From Paraburkholderia sp. (GTDB lineage: Bacteria; Pseudomonadota; Gammaproteobacteria; Burkholderiales; Burkholderiaceae), in assembly GCA_031286755.1 (NCBI GenBank), contig JAITTX010000105.1, positions 1 through 36,783 on the forward strand: a DNA stretch of 36,783 nt. The letters run 5' to 3'. Position 1 is the first letter of the stretch. Every line of letters starts with the position of its first letter. Under the pieces are notes generated by a model. That model was not told the origin of the DNA. It saw only the letters and a program-made list of their open reading frames with translations, and did no database searches. Position numbers and translations under genes: made by a program. Positions 26,130-33,579 of this stretch are shown piece after piece.

Positions 26130-26140
26130 CGACATTGTCG
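26130..26140. promoter_or_regulatory. 11-bp palindrome upstream of the PsiF-repeat gene
   Basis: CGACATTGTCG is a perfect inverted repeat (CGACA-T-TGTCG) 21 bp before the PsiF-repeat start, in the divergent spacer shared with the YciI gene. It is a possible operator for an unidentified regulator. Confidence 0.35.
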
Positions 26141-26343
26141 TTAGTCGTGCGAGCAGGCGGCACCTCCAGTCCATCTTTGCCCATCGCCGCAACCATTATG
26201 GCAAAGCCAATATGAAAACGAACTGCAAGTGGCTTCGGTTGACGCGCACTGGGGCACAATGCGTGATATGCACGCGGCATGGCGCTCGTTGCCTTGCGTC
26301 CAGTTCAGGACCTGACAGCCGTGCATCGGACCGGAGACTGACC

Positions 26344-26640
26344 ATGCACTACCTCTTGATGTACGACCTCGCCGACGATTATCTCGAGCGGCGCCCCGAG
26401 CACCGCAATGCGCACCTGGCGCTCGCGTGGGCTGCGGCCGGGCGCGGCGAGCTGCTGCTGGCCGGCGCGATTGCCGAACCCGTGGACGAGGCGTTGCTGC
26501 TTTTCGAGGGCGAGAGTCCCGCGGCCGCCGAAGCGTTCGCGCGCGCCGATCCCTATGTGAAGGCGGGCCTCGTCAAGGCGTGGCGCGTGCGGCCCTGGCA
26601 GACGGTGGTAGGGGAGAAGGCCGCCAATCCGGTGCGGTGA
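26344..26640 (+). CDS. YciI-family protein
   Basis: A 98-residue YciI-like protein with a ferredoxin-like fold. MHYLLMYDLADDYLERRPEHRNAHLALAWA shows the family's N-terminal strand and the R-x-x-H-R-x-x-H pattern, followed by GELLLAGAIAEPVDEALLLFEG and the DPYVKAGLVKAWRVRPW ending. Members form dimers, some act as dehydrochlorinase-like or muconolactone-type enzymes, and most are uncharacterised. It ends 3 bp before the convergent PRTase-like gene's stop codon. The start at 26344 is the only ATG that fits the family. Confidence 0.9.
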   Translation: MHYLLMYDLADDYLERRPEHRNAHLALAWAAAGRGELLLAGAIAEPVDEALLLFEGESPAAAEAFARADPYVKAGLVKAWRVRPWQTVVGEKAANPVR

Positions 26641-26643
26641 GTC

Positions 26644-27294
26644 TCAATCGCCGGTTGCGGCACGGTCGAGCAAATCCCTCACGGTGTCGTCGCCGACCTG
26701 TTCGAAGTCGAAATAGAACTGGCCCACGCTCATGAACGACGTGGGCGTCTGCACGCAGACAAAATCGTCGACGGCGTCAGCAAGCCGCGCGCGCGCGCCG
26801 GCCGGCGCAACCGGCAGCGCCGCGATGATGCGCGCCGGCCCGAGCGAGGCAAGCGCGTGCGCGGCGGCTTTGAGCGAGGCGCCCGTGGCCATGCCGTCGT
26901 CGACCAGCAGCGTCACGCGTCCGGCCACCGGCACCGGGGCTCGCGCGCCGCGATAGCGCGCCTCGCGTCTGCCCAGCTCGATGCGGGCGAGGGCGAGCGC
27001 GCTTTGCCATTGCGCCTCGCTCACGTCAGCCTCGCGGATGAGCGATTCGTCCACGTATTGCGCACCGTTCGAGGAGAGCGCGCCCATCGCGAGCTCCGGC
27101 TGCCACGGCACGCCGAGCTTGCAGACCGGCAGCACGTCGAGCGGCGCGCCCAGCGCTCTCGCCACTTCGAACGCAACCGGCACGCCCCCGCGCGGCAGCG
27201 CGAGCACGACGATATCGCGGCGCCCGGCATAGGGCGCGAGTTGCGCGGCGAGCATTTGCCCCGCCTCGCGGCGATCGGTGAAAGGACGTTCCAT
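26644..27294 (-). CDS. Phosphoribosyltransferase-like protein
   Basis: A 216-residue type I PRTase-fold protein. The PRPP-binding signature VTLLVDDGMATGASLKAA is intact, and the N-terminal VLALPRGGVPVAFEVARALGAPLDV is typical of a family often found beside dienelactone-hydrolase or stress genes. The usual R-K-L-G-V-P stretch reads C-K-L-G-V-P here, with Cys58 in place of arginine. The acceptor base is unknown for this family. It lies tail to tail with the YciI gene and is divergent from the small ORF at 27534. Confidence 0.88.
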   Translation of the reverse strand: MERPFTDRREAGQMLAAQLAPYAGRRDIVVLALPRGGVPVAFEVARALGAPLDVLPVCKLGVPWQPELAMGALSSNGAQYVDESLIREADVSEAQWQSALALARIELGRREARYRGARAPVPVAGRVTLLVDDGMATGASLKAAAHALASLGPARIIAALPVAPAGARARLADAVDDFVCVQTPTSFMSVGQFYFDFEQVGDDTVRDLLDRAATGD

Positions 27295-27533
27295 GAGCGG
27301 CTCCTGTCCCAGGCAAGGTTGAGGTGGAACGGCTCAGTCAGTGTGCCACGCGCGGCACCTGCGTGAGTGCTCCATTCTCGTTCCGGCCGTGTTGCGGACC
27401 GGGCGCGGCGCAATGCGCGCCAGGCGCAATCGTCTCCCGGCGCCGCGTCATTTGCATACGCCTATTTGTCGTTTGGCGAGGCGCATCGGCATGGTTACGA
27501 TGACCCGAGCCTTTCATCGACGAGGTCCATGCC

Positions 27534-27791
27534 ATGTCCGAATCCGCCTGTTTTCCGCCGCGCTTTTCAACGGCTGCGCCAGCCAGTTTCGCGCCGCGGG
27601 TTGTCGAGCCCGCCGATGCCGATGCGCCCGGCGTCCCCGGGCTCGCGCTGGAGCTGACGCTGTTGCAGCCCGTGGGCGGCATCGCGGGACGCGCGCTGCG
27701 CATCCATTTGCGGCGTGGCGCGCGCATGGAGCAGGCGGAATTGCTGCGCGACCTGCTGCACGAGGTGGGGGTGGACATCGCCGTGTCCTGA
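27534..27791 (+). CDS. Hypothetical 85-residue protein
   Basis: No family is recognised. The N-terminal half is Pro/Ala-rich and has one cysteine; the C-terminal half (LALELTLLQPVGGIAGRALRIHLRRG, then a predicted amphipathic helix EQAELLRDLLHEVGV) looks folded. No signal peptide or membrane segment. It is called on the GAGG at 27522-27525, 8 nt before the ATG, on its position between two opposite genes and on its plausible composition. Antisense frames overlap it, so expression should be confirmed. Confidence 0.5.
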   Translation: MSESACFPPRFSTAAPASFAPRVVEPADADAPGVPGLALELTLLQPVGGIAGRALRIHLRRGARMEQAELLRDLLHEVGVDIAVS

Positions 27792-27840
27792 CGGTGGAGG
27801 GTGCCTGGTAGGCCTGAGTGCGTCGTGAGCGCGCGGGCAG

Positions 27841-28698
27841 TCAGTCGAGCGGCGTGGCGAAGAGCGCATCGAGCAGATTCGACGACGAAGGCTCGGCGAG
27901 CCGCACCAGCGTCTCCACCATGCGCACCTGGCAATCCACGAGCGCAATCGCGCGAATCCGCCGCGACTCGCCGAACTCCGCGCCCGCGATGACGCCCGCG
28001 CCCACGCCCTGCGCAATCGCGGTCTGCAGCGCCTCGCGGCCGTCCACGTAGAGCACGGGCTCCGCCTGAAGTCCCTTGCGCACCAGTTCAGCTTCGAGCA
28101 GTTGCTGCGTGACCGAATGCGCCTCGCGAAAAATCATCGGCTCGCGCACGAGTTCTTCATAGGTGATGCGGCGCTTTTTCGCTGCCGGGCTCTCGGCGGG
28201 CACGACCGCGACCAGCGGGTCTTCGCGCAGCACGCGCGTTTGCAGGCGGCTGTGCACCTGGTGCGCCGCCGTGATGCCGGCGTCCACCTCGCTCGATAGC
28301 ACGCGCCGCATGCACTCAGTGGCGTTTGCGATGGCGAGCTTCACCACCACACCCGGATAGCGGCGCCGGAATGCGCCGATCAGCTTGACGGCTAGATCCG
28401 GCGCATCGCTGACCAGCGCCAGTTCACCCGATTCCAGCGCGCCCGCCGCTTCCAGCAGGCGTCGCGCGTCGCGCTCGCAGCCCATCATCTGGCGCGTTAC
28501 TGCATAGAGCCGCCGCCCGAGCTCGGTGAGCTCGACGCCGCGCGGCGCGCGTTCGAAAAGCTTCACGCCGTAGTCGGCTTCGAGCCGCCGCACGTGATCG
28601 GAGACGGCCGGCTGGGTGAGCGACAGCGCCTGGGCGGCGCGCGAGAAGCCACCGTGCTCGGCAACGGCGTGAAAAGCTCGCAACTGGGCGTATTGCAT
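27841..28698 (-). CDS. LysR-family regulator of the phnWX unit
   Basis: A 285-residue LysR-type regulator. The winged helix-turn-helix occupies residues 1-60 ([32 protein letters not shown]), followed by a linker helix and a two-lobed effector domain. It is divergent from phnW, with 184 bp between, the classic LysR arrangement. Hence it probably activates phnWX in response to 2-aminoethylphosphonate or a breakdown product, and represses itself. The ATG at 28698 is chosen because the domain begins [12 protein letters not shown]; the 35 extra codons upstream overlap the operator region. Effector and direction of control are inferred. Confidence 0.9.
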   Translation of the reverse strand: MQYAQLRAFHAVAEHGGFSRAAQALSLTQPAVSDHVRRLEADYGVKLFERAPRGVELTELGRRLYAVTRQMMGCERDARRLLEAAGALESGELALVSDAPDLAVKLIGAFRRRYPGVVVKLAIANATECMRRVLSSEVDAGITAAHQVHSRLQTRVLREDPLVAVVPAESPAAKKRRITYEELVREPMIFREAHSVTQQLLEAELVRKGLQAEPVLYVDGREALQTAIAQGVGAGVIAGAEFGESRRIRAIALVDCQVRMVETLVRLAEPSSSNLLDALFATPLD

Positions 28699-28801
28699 GA
28701 TCGAGGGATACCGGTTCGAGAATGCGTCTGAAACGGGGCGGCCAGCGGCGATTGTGCTGACCACACCGGCCAGTATTGGTATAAGTTTTAGCGATATGTA
28801 C

Positions 28802-28816
28802 ATCGATTATATCGAT
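28802..28816. promoter_or_regulatory. LysR-type T-N11-A operator in the lysR/phnW spacer
   Basis: ATCGAT-TAT-ATCGAT is a perfect dyad with T at 28803 and A at 28815, exactly the T-N11-A form of LysR boxes. A further CGAT half-like motif at 28792-28795 continues the series. On the minus strand TTATAC (28785-28780) could be the lysR -10 box. The surrounding 60 bp are AT-rich. Confidence 0.7.
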
Positions 28817-28882
28817 TTTACCTATGTGCTGCACTGCAGTAATGTGTCCGCTTACCTGGTGAACACCGACTGGAGCCGCCGC

Positions 28883-30055
28883 ATGACCACCCCCGCAGAC
28901 CCGTACCTGCTGACCCCCGGCCCGCTGACCACGGCCGCGACGACTAAAGCCGCGATGCTGCGCGACTGGGGCTCGTGGGACGCCGATTTCCGCGCGATGA
29001 CGGCGCACCTGCGCCGCGCGCTGCTGGAGATCGCCGGCTGCGACGCCGACGATGCGAACGGCGAATATGACTGCGTGCCGCTGCAGGGCAGCGGCAGCTA
29101 CTGCGTCGAGGCGATGCTCGGCAGCTTCGTGCCGCGCGACGGCCACGCGCTCGTGCTTGCCAACGGCGCCTACGGCAAGCGCATTGCCACCACGCTGCGC
29201 TATCTGGGCCGCCGCCACACCGTTCACGACACGGGCGACTATCTGCCGCCGCGTGCCGCCGACGTCGAGCGCCTGCTCGTCGCCCACGCCGACATCACGC
29301 ACGTGGTCGTGGTGCACTGCGAAACGAGCTCCGGCATCCTCAATCCGGTCGAGGAAATCGCCGCGGTCACGGCGCGCCATGGCCGACGCCTCCTGATCGA
29401 CTCGATGAGCGCCTTCGGCGCCGTGCCGCTCGACGTGCGCACGCTGCCGTGCGAAGCGTTCGTCTCCTCGGCGAACAAGTGCATCGAGGGCGTGCCGGGC
29501 TTTGGTTTCGTCATTGCGAAGAAGGCAGCGCTCGCGGCCGCGAAGGGCAACAGCCACTCGCTGGCGCTCGACCTGCACGACCAGTGGGACGCCATGAACC
29601 GCACCGGGCAGTGGCGCTTCACGCCGCCCACGCACGCCGTGGCCGCGTTTATCGAGGCGTTGCGCCTTCATGCAGCCGAGGGCGGCCAGCCGGGGCGTCT
29701 CGCGCGCTATACGCGCAACCGCGACGTCATGGTCGAAGGCATGCGCGCGCTCGGCTTCGAGCCGCTGCTGACCGAAGCGTGGCGCTCGCCCATCATCGTC
29801 ACGTTTTTCTCGCCCGCGCATCCGTCGTTCAGCTTCGAGCGTTTCTACGAACTGATGAAAGAGCAGGGTTTCATCATCTATCCGGGCAAGCTCACCAGCG
29901 TCGAGAGCTTCCGCATCGGCTGCATCGGCGCGCTCGACGAGGCCGTCATGCAGCGCGTCGTGCAGGCGTGCGGCGCGGCCTTGCGCACGCTCGGCGTTCC
30001 CGGCGGCGCGCCTGGGCATGCCGCGCTCGACGCCCGCGAGGCGCTCGCGGCCTGA
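28883..30055 (+). CDS. phnW: 2-aminoethylphosphonate-pyruvate transaminase
   Basis: A 390-residue PLP enzyme of fold type I (class V) that transfers the amino group of 2-aminoethylphosphonate to pyruvate, giving phosphonoacetaldehyde and alanine. The family opening [25 protein letters not shown] is clear, and the PLP lysine fits Lys199 in [27 protein letters not shown] carries the PLP-binding Asp. The start at 28883 aligns with the family; the frame upstream runs through the operator region. It is followed by phnX after 130 bp, and no AEP transporter gene is in the window. Confidence 0.95.
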   Translation: MTTPADPYLLTPGPLTTAATTKAAMLRDWGSWDADFRAMTAHLRRALLEIAGCDADDANGEYDCVPLQGSGSYCVEAMLGSFVPRDGHALVLANGAYGKRIATTLRYLGRRHTVHDTGDYLPPRAADVERLLVAHADITHVVVVHCETSSGILNPVEEIAAVTARHGRRLLIDSMSAFGAVPLDVRTLPCEAFVSSANKCIEGVPGFGFVIAKKAALAAAKGNSHSLALDLHDQWDAMNRTGQWRFTPPTHAVAAFIEALRLHAAEGGQPGRLARYTRNRDVMVEGMRALGFEPLLTEAWRSPIIVTFFSPAHPSFSFERFYELMKEQGFIIYPGKLTSVESFRIGCIGALDEAVMQRVVQACGAALRTLGVPGGAPGHAALDAREALAA

Positions 30056-30067
30056 TGCCCGTATTCG

Positions 30068-30093
30068 GGCTGCGCGTTGCCAGACGCGCAGCC
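30068..30093 (+). other. Strong hairpin between phnW and phnX
   Basis: GGCTGCGCGT (30068-30077) and ACGCGCAGCC (30084-30093) form a perfect 10-bp stem with a 6-nt loop, 12 nt after the phnW stop. No T tract follows, so it is more likely an intra-operon mRNA stability element than a full terminator. Confidence 0.6.
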
Positions 30094-30117
30094 GCTCCTC
30101 TCATTCAGACATACGAA

Positions 30118-30175
30118 CTTTTGCAGCGCATTTTGCAACGCATGATTCAGCGCTTCTTTCAGCGCGTTTTCCAGG
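30118..30175. repeat. Degenerate 12-bp tandem repeat before phnX
   Basis: Units at 30118, 30130, 30142, 30154 and a partial one at 30166 follow a pattern close to CTTTTGCAGCGC, sharing a T-rich first half and CAGCGC or CAACGC at the end. They occupy the region from which the phnX ribosome site must be reached. Confidence 0.65.
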
Positions 30176-30185
30176 ACTCACGGAA

Positions 30186-30989
30186 ATGAAATACGTCAAG
30201 GCAGTGATCTTCGACTGGGCCGGCACGGTGGTGGACTATGGCTCGCGCGCGCCCATGGGCGCGTTCGTCGAAACTTTCGAGGAGTTCGGCGTGCCGATCA
30301 CGATCGAGGAAGCACGCGGCCCGATGGGCATGGCCAAACGGCCGCACATCGCGGCCCTGATGGCGCTGCCGCGCGTGGCCAAAGCCTGGGAGGCACGCCA
30401 CGGCCATGCGCCCGGCGAAGCCGATATCGACGCGGTCTACGACGTCTTCGTGCCGAAGAACGTGGCCGTGGCCGCGCAATACAGCGACGTGATTCCTGGC
30501 GTTGCGGCCGTAACCGCGCAACTGCGCGCCGATGGCGTGCGCATCGGCTCGACTACGGGCTACACGCGCGAGATCATCGATCAGATCGTGCCGGGCGCCG
30601 CCGAGCAGGGCTTTGCCGCGGACAGCATCGTGTGCACCGGCGACACGCCCGAAGGCCGCCCGTCGCCATACATGATCTATCGCACGCTGCCTCAGCTCGG
30701 TGTGTGGCGCGCGCGCGAAGCCATCAAGGTCGACGACACCGAGGTGGGTATCGAAGAAGGCATCAACGGCGGCACCTGGACCGTGGGCGTGGCCGTTAGC
30801 GGCAACGCGTTCGGCATGACCGAGGACGAGGTTCGCGCACTCTCGCCGCAAGACTTCACCGCGCGTCGCGAAGCTGCCGCACAACGCCTGCGCGCCGCGG
30901 GAGCGCATTATGTGATCGACAGCGTTGCCGACCTGTTGCCAGTGGTCACGGAAATCGAAACGCGGCTCGCGCGCGGCGAGCGGCCCTGA
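30186..30989 (+). CDS. phnX: Phosphonoacetaldehyde hydrolase (phosphonatase)
   Basis: A 267-residue HAD-superfamily enzyme that breaks the C-P bond of phosphonoacetaldehyde, giving acetaldehyde and phosphate. The nucleophile Asp10 lies in VIFDWAGTVVDYG, where the +2 residue is Ala as expected for phosphonatase. Lys51 in MGMAKRPHI is the Schiff-base lysine. GSTTGYTREI and VKVDDTEVGIEEG-type motifs supply the remaining HAD loops. The ATG at 30186 is the only start consistent with the family. Together with phnW it makes a complete AEP-to-phosphate route. Confidence 0.95.
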   Translation: MKYVKAVIFDWAGTVVDYGSRAPMGAFVETFEEFGVPITIEEARGPMGMAKRPHIAALMALPRVAKAWEARHGHAPGEADIDAVYDVFVPKNVAVAAQYSDVIPGVAAVTAQLRADGVRIGSTTGYTREIIDQIVPGAAEQGFAADSIVCTGDTPEGRPSPYMIYRTLPQLGVWRAREAIKVDDTEVGIEEGINGGTWTVGVAVSGNAFGMTEDEVRALSPQDFTARREAAAQRLRAAGAHYVIDSVADLLPVVTEIETRLARGERP

Positions 30990-31044
30990 GTTGTGCCGGT
31001 GAGTGGCCGTAGTTGCCTCGAACGATCTCGAGGTTCACGCGCGA

Positions 31045-31073
31045 GCCATGAGCAATATCGGGCGGCTCATGGC
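31045..31073. other. Inverted repeat between phnX and the asparaginase gene
   Basis: GCCATGAGC (31045-31053) and GCTCATGGC (31065-31073) form a 9-bp stem with an 11-nt loop in the convergent spacer. Possible termination structure; no T tract. Confidence 0.4.
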
Positions 31074-31075
31074 CG

Positions 31076-31105
31076 CCCGAAAGCCTCATGCCCGAAAGCC
31101 TCATC
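31076..31105. repeat. 15-bp tandem duplication
   Basis: CCCGAAAGCCTCATG (31076-31090) is followed at once by CCCGAAAGCCTCATC (31091-31105), 14 of 15 bases identical. It lies in the 183-bp convergent spacer between phnX and the asparaginase gene. Confidence 0.85.
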
Positions 31106-31172
31106 ATGGCCGCTTGCGCTCGCTATGCCCAATTAGCGCGAATTGCGGCCGTGCGTGCCGTGACAGTGTGGC

Positions 31173-32288
31173 TCACCACGTCGCGGCAAACGCCTTTTGC
31201 ACCTGCGCGGGCGAGGTGACGCCGTTGGCGATCAGCAATTGCGTGAGCACGCGCGCCTTCTGCGGATTCAGATCGAGCGAGACGACGAAGCCGCTCGTGT
31301 CGTCGTTCACTTCGACATTGCGGTTCACGAATCCCGATCCCACGCGCGATGCGCGCACCACCACGATCCCTTGCTTCGCGGCGCGCTGTAGCGCTTCGAG
31401 CGCCGACTTCGATGTGTTGCCGTCGCCGACGCCGGCCAGCACGATGCCCCTGGCCTTGTTGGCGATGGCATTGTCGATCTGCACACCATCCATGTTCGCG
31501 TGCGCGTAGACGATCTCGACGCGCGGCAGTTGCTCGCCCGAGGGTAGCGCGTATTTGTGGCTGTCCGGCTGGAGCGCGGGCGTGAGAAAACGCACGCTCG
31601 CGGGATCGACATAGCCGATCGGACCGCTGTTGGGCGAAGCGAAAGTTTGCACGTTCGTTGTATTTGTCTTGGTGGTCGCGCGCGCCGACTGGATCGTGTC
31701 GTTGAGCACCACCATCACGCCGCGCCCGCGCGCTGCGGGGCTGGCCGCCACTTCCACGGCTTCGTAGAGATTGCTCGGGCCGTCGGCGCTCGTGGCCGTG
31801 GAGGGGCGCATGGAACCCACCAGCACGACGGGCTTGTCGGTGCGCAGCACGTTGTCCAGGAAGAAAGCCGTTTCTTCGAGCGTGTCCGTGCCGTGCGTGA
31901 TGACGACGGCGTCGGCTTCGTTGCGGTCGAAAATTTCCTGAATGCGCCGCGCGAGCGCGAACCAGACCTTGTCGTTCATGTCCTGCGAGCCGATGGACGC
32001 CACCTGCCCGGTGCTCAGACGGGCGAGCTTTTCGATGCCGGGCACGGCCTGCACGAGTTGCTGCGCGCCCACGGCGCCCGCGTTGTAGGCGTTGGCCGCG
32101 CGTGTGTCCGCCTGGCCCGCGATCGTGCCGCCGGTGGCGAGCACGGCCACGCGCGGCGTGGTGGCGGACGTGGGCGCAGTGGTAGCCGTGGCGGCTTCAT
32201 CAGCGGCAAGCGCGATGCCCGCGGGCAGGGTGGCGGCGGCAAGCACGAATGTAGCGGCAAGGTATTTGGCGTGGAAGGCGTTTCTCAT
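31173..32288 (-). CDS. Exported type II L-asparaginase (asparaginase/glutaminase)
   Basis: A 371-residue periplasmic enzyme that deaminates asparagine, and perhaps glutamine, to aspartate/glutamate plus ammonia. A signal peptide (about 1-29, ending ALAAD) and a Thr/Ala-rich linker are followed by the asparaginase domain. It has Thr55 in ATGGTIAG, the Thr134-Asp135 pair in THGTDTLEET, and the catalytic lysine in TTKTNTTNV. GSMRPSTATSADGPSNLYEA is another family block. Length and export fit AnsB-type enzymes; specificity for Asn versus Gln cannot be read. It is divergent from ynfA across a long AT-rich spacer. Confidence 0.94.
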   Translation of the reverse strand: MRNAFHAKYLAATFVLAAATLPAGIALAADEAATATTAPTSATTPRVAVLATGGTIAGQADTRAANAYNAGAVGAQQLVQAVPGIEKLARLSTGQVASIGSQDMNDKVWFALARRIQEIFDRNEADAVVITHGTDTLEETAFFLDNVLRTDKPVVLVGSMRPSTATSADGPSNLYEAVEVAASPAARGRGVMVVLNDTIQSARATTKTNTTNVQTFASPNSGPIGYVDPASVRFLTPALQPDSHKYALPSGEQLPRVEIVYAHANMDGVQIDNAIANKARGIVLAGVGDGNTSKSALEALQRAAKQGIVVVRASRVGSGFVNRNVEVNDDTSGFVVSLDLNPQKARVLTQLLIANGVTSPAQVQKAFAATW

Positions 32289-32684
32289 GTTTTTCTCTGC
32301 GGTTGATAATCATTTTTTAAAATGACCGTTTAGAAAATTATTATCGAATTGCAGATAAATTCAATCTCGCCTCGATGAAAAATTGATTTGCGTCGCGTAA
32401 AAATGCGTATCGCATGTTTGCGAAAAATATAACCACGACCGATCATGCCGGTTTTCGGCACAATTGTTTGCAGTATATTTAGCAATGAATCAATGAATGC
32501 AGAAAGTGCGAAGCTGCAACAGCAATACATGCACGGCACATTCAATAAATTGAAACGCCGATAATCCGCCTTCCAGATCGGACAATAATTCGGCTGTCCA
32601 GATCCACACCCGGCTGTTTCTCTATTTATCGGCGCTTGCGCTACCATGAGCCCCCTCGACGCCATCGTTCTTTTTGTGCCACTC
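32289..32684. other. 396-bp AT-rich divergent spacer
   Basis: This stretch between the asparaginase gene and ynfA is far richer in A+T than the rest of the window. It contains TTGATAATCATTTTTT (about 32303-32318) and several T/A runs, so promoters for both genes should lie here. A Fur-like half site TGATAAT is seen, but the second half is poor. A 127-codon minus-strand frame (32330-32713) runs through it without any recognisable protein and is not called. Confidence 0.7.
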
Positions 32685-33002
32685 ATGAAGACGTTCTTGC
32701 TTTTCGTTGCCACCGCGCTTGCCGAAATTGTCGGCTGCTATCTGCCGTATCGCTGGCTGCGCGAGGGCGCGAGCGTCTGGCTGCTTGTGCCCGCTGCCGT
32801 GTCGCTCGCGCTCTTCGCCTGGCTGCTCACCTTGCATCCGAGCGCGGCGGGGCGCACCTACGCCGCCTACGGCGGCGTCTACGTGTGCGTGGCGATGCTG
32901 TGGCTGTGGGGCGTGGAAGCGATCCGGCCGAGCCCCTGGGATTGGGCCGGAATGGCGCTTGCGCTGTCCGGCATGGCGGTCATTGCGTTTCAGCCGCGCT
33001 GA
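32685..33002 (+). CDS. YnfA-family (UPF0060) small membrane protein
   Basis: A 105-residue, four-helix inner-membrane protein of the YnfA family, related in size and topology to small multidrug resistance transporters. [19 protein letters not shown] and the [25 protein letters not shown] block are diagnostic. I take the ATG at 32685 (MKTFLLF), which fits the family; an in-frame ATG at 32646 would add 13 residues, and neither start has a convincing Shine-Dalgarno sequence. Transport function is reported for some homologues but cannot be shown here. It ends 14 bp before the convergent thioesterase gene. Confidence 0.9.
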   Translation: MKTFLLFVATALAEIVGCYLPYRWLREGASVWLLVPAAVSLALFAWLLTLHPSAAGRTYAAYGGVYVCVAMLWLWGVEAIRPSPWDWAGMALALSGMAVIAFQPR

Positions 33003-33016
33003 ATGCGCACGGCGCT

Positions 33017-33460
33017 TCAGGCCACCGAGTTCACGCCCGGGAATTTCGCGCGGAATGCCGGCGGCATCGGCACGACTTTCTTCGCCTCGTAGTCGAAGAA
33101 AACGAAGCCCGACTTCGCCATCGCAATGAGCGCGCCGTCCGCGGGCCGCGTGATGCGGAAAATAATGTCGCCGCCGTACTTGTTGAAATCCATGATGCCC
33201 ACCTCGAAGCACAACTGGTCGCGCGCGTAGGCTTCGGCGCGATACGTGGTGGCGAGGTCCGTGACGATGATGCTGGTGTGGGCGTCCTTCATGCCCTCGA
33301 TGCCGGCGTCGAACAGAAAGCGCGCCCGCGCTTCGGAAATCATCGAGATCATCGAATCGTTCGCGAGGTGGTTCGCCGAATTGATGTCGGTGACGCGCAC
33401 CGTGAGATGCGTCGAATAGTAATACTGGTCTTCGGGGAAATGGAGCTCGATGCGGGCCAT
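33017..33460 (-). CDS. 4HBT-type acyl-CoA thioesterase
   Basis: A 147-residue hotdog-fold thioesterase of the YbgC/FadM group. RVTDINSANHLAND carries the catalytic Asp and the family's N-H-x-N turn, followed by the central helix with SEARARFLF and then the strand block YRAEAYARDQLCFEVGIMDF. It would hydrolyse acyl-CoA in the cytoplasm. The start at 33460 begins MARIELHFPE as in the family; 40 further codons are open upstream but are Pro/Arg-rich and unlike it. Convergent with ynfA. Confidence 0.9.
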   Translation of the reverse strand: MARIELHFPEDQYYYSTHLTVRVTDINSANHLANDSMISMISEARARFLFDAGIEGMKDAHTSIIVTDLATTYRAEAYARDQLCFEVGIMDFNKYGGDIIFRITRPADGALIAMAKSGFVFFDYEAKKVVPMPPAFRAKFPGVNSVA

Positions 33461-33579
33461 GGCGTAATGCGTTGGGTAGGGAAGTGGGGAAGGGGGCGCC
33501 GCGCCGGGTCTTCGGCCATGCGCCGCTGGTGCGCCGGCAAGCGCACACCGTGATTTTATCGGTTTGCGGCGCCGCGTCA

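Noticed and set aside
28424..30019. 531-codon minus-strand frame opposite phnW
   Set aside because: It is antisense to an intact phnW with its PLP lysine in place, and the product shows no recognisable domain.
32300..32325. Fur box before the asparaginase gene
   Set aside because: Only the left half (TGATAAT) is good; the right half matches poorly, and an iron link for asparaginase is not expected.
32330..32713. 127-codon minus-strand frame in the AT-rich spacer
   Set aside because: No recognisable protein, no convincing ribosome site, and it overlaps the start of ynfA. It is kept only as a possibility for an RNA or promoter region.
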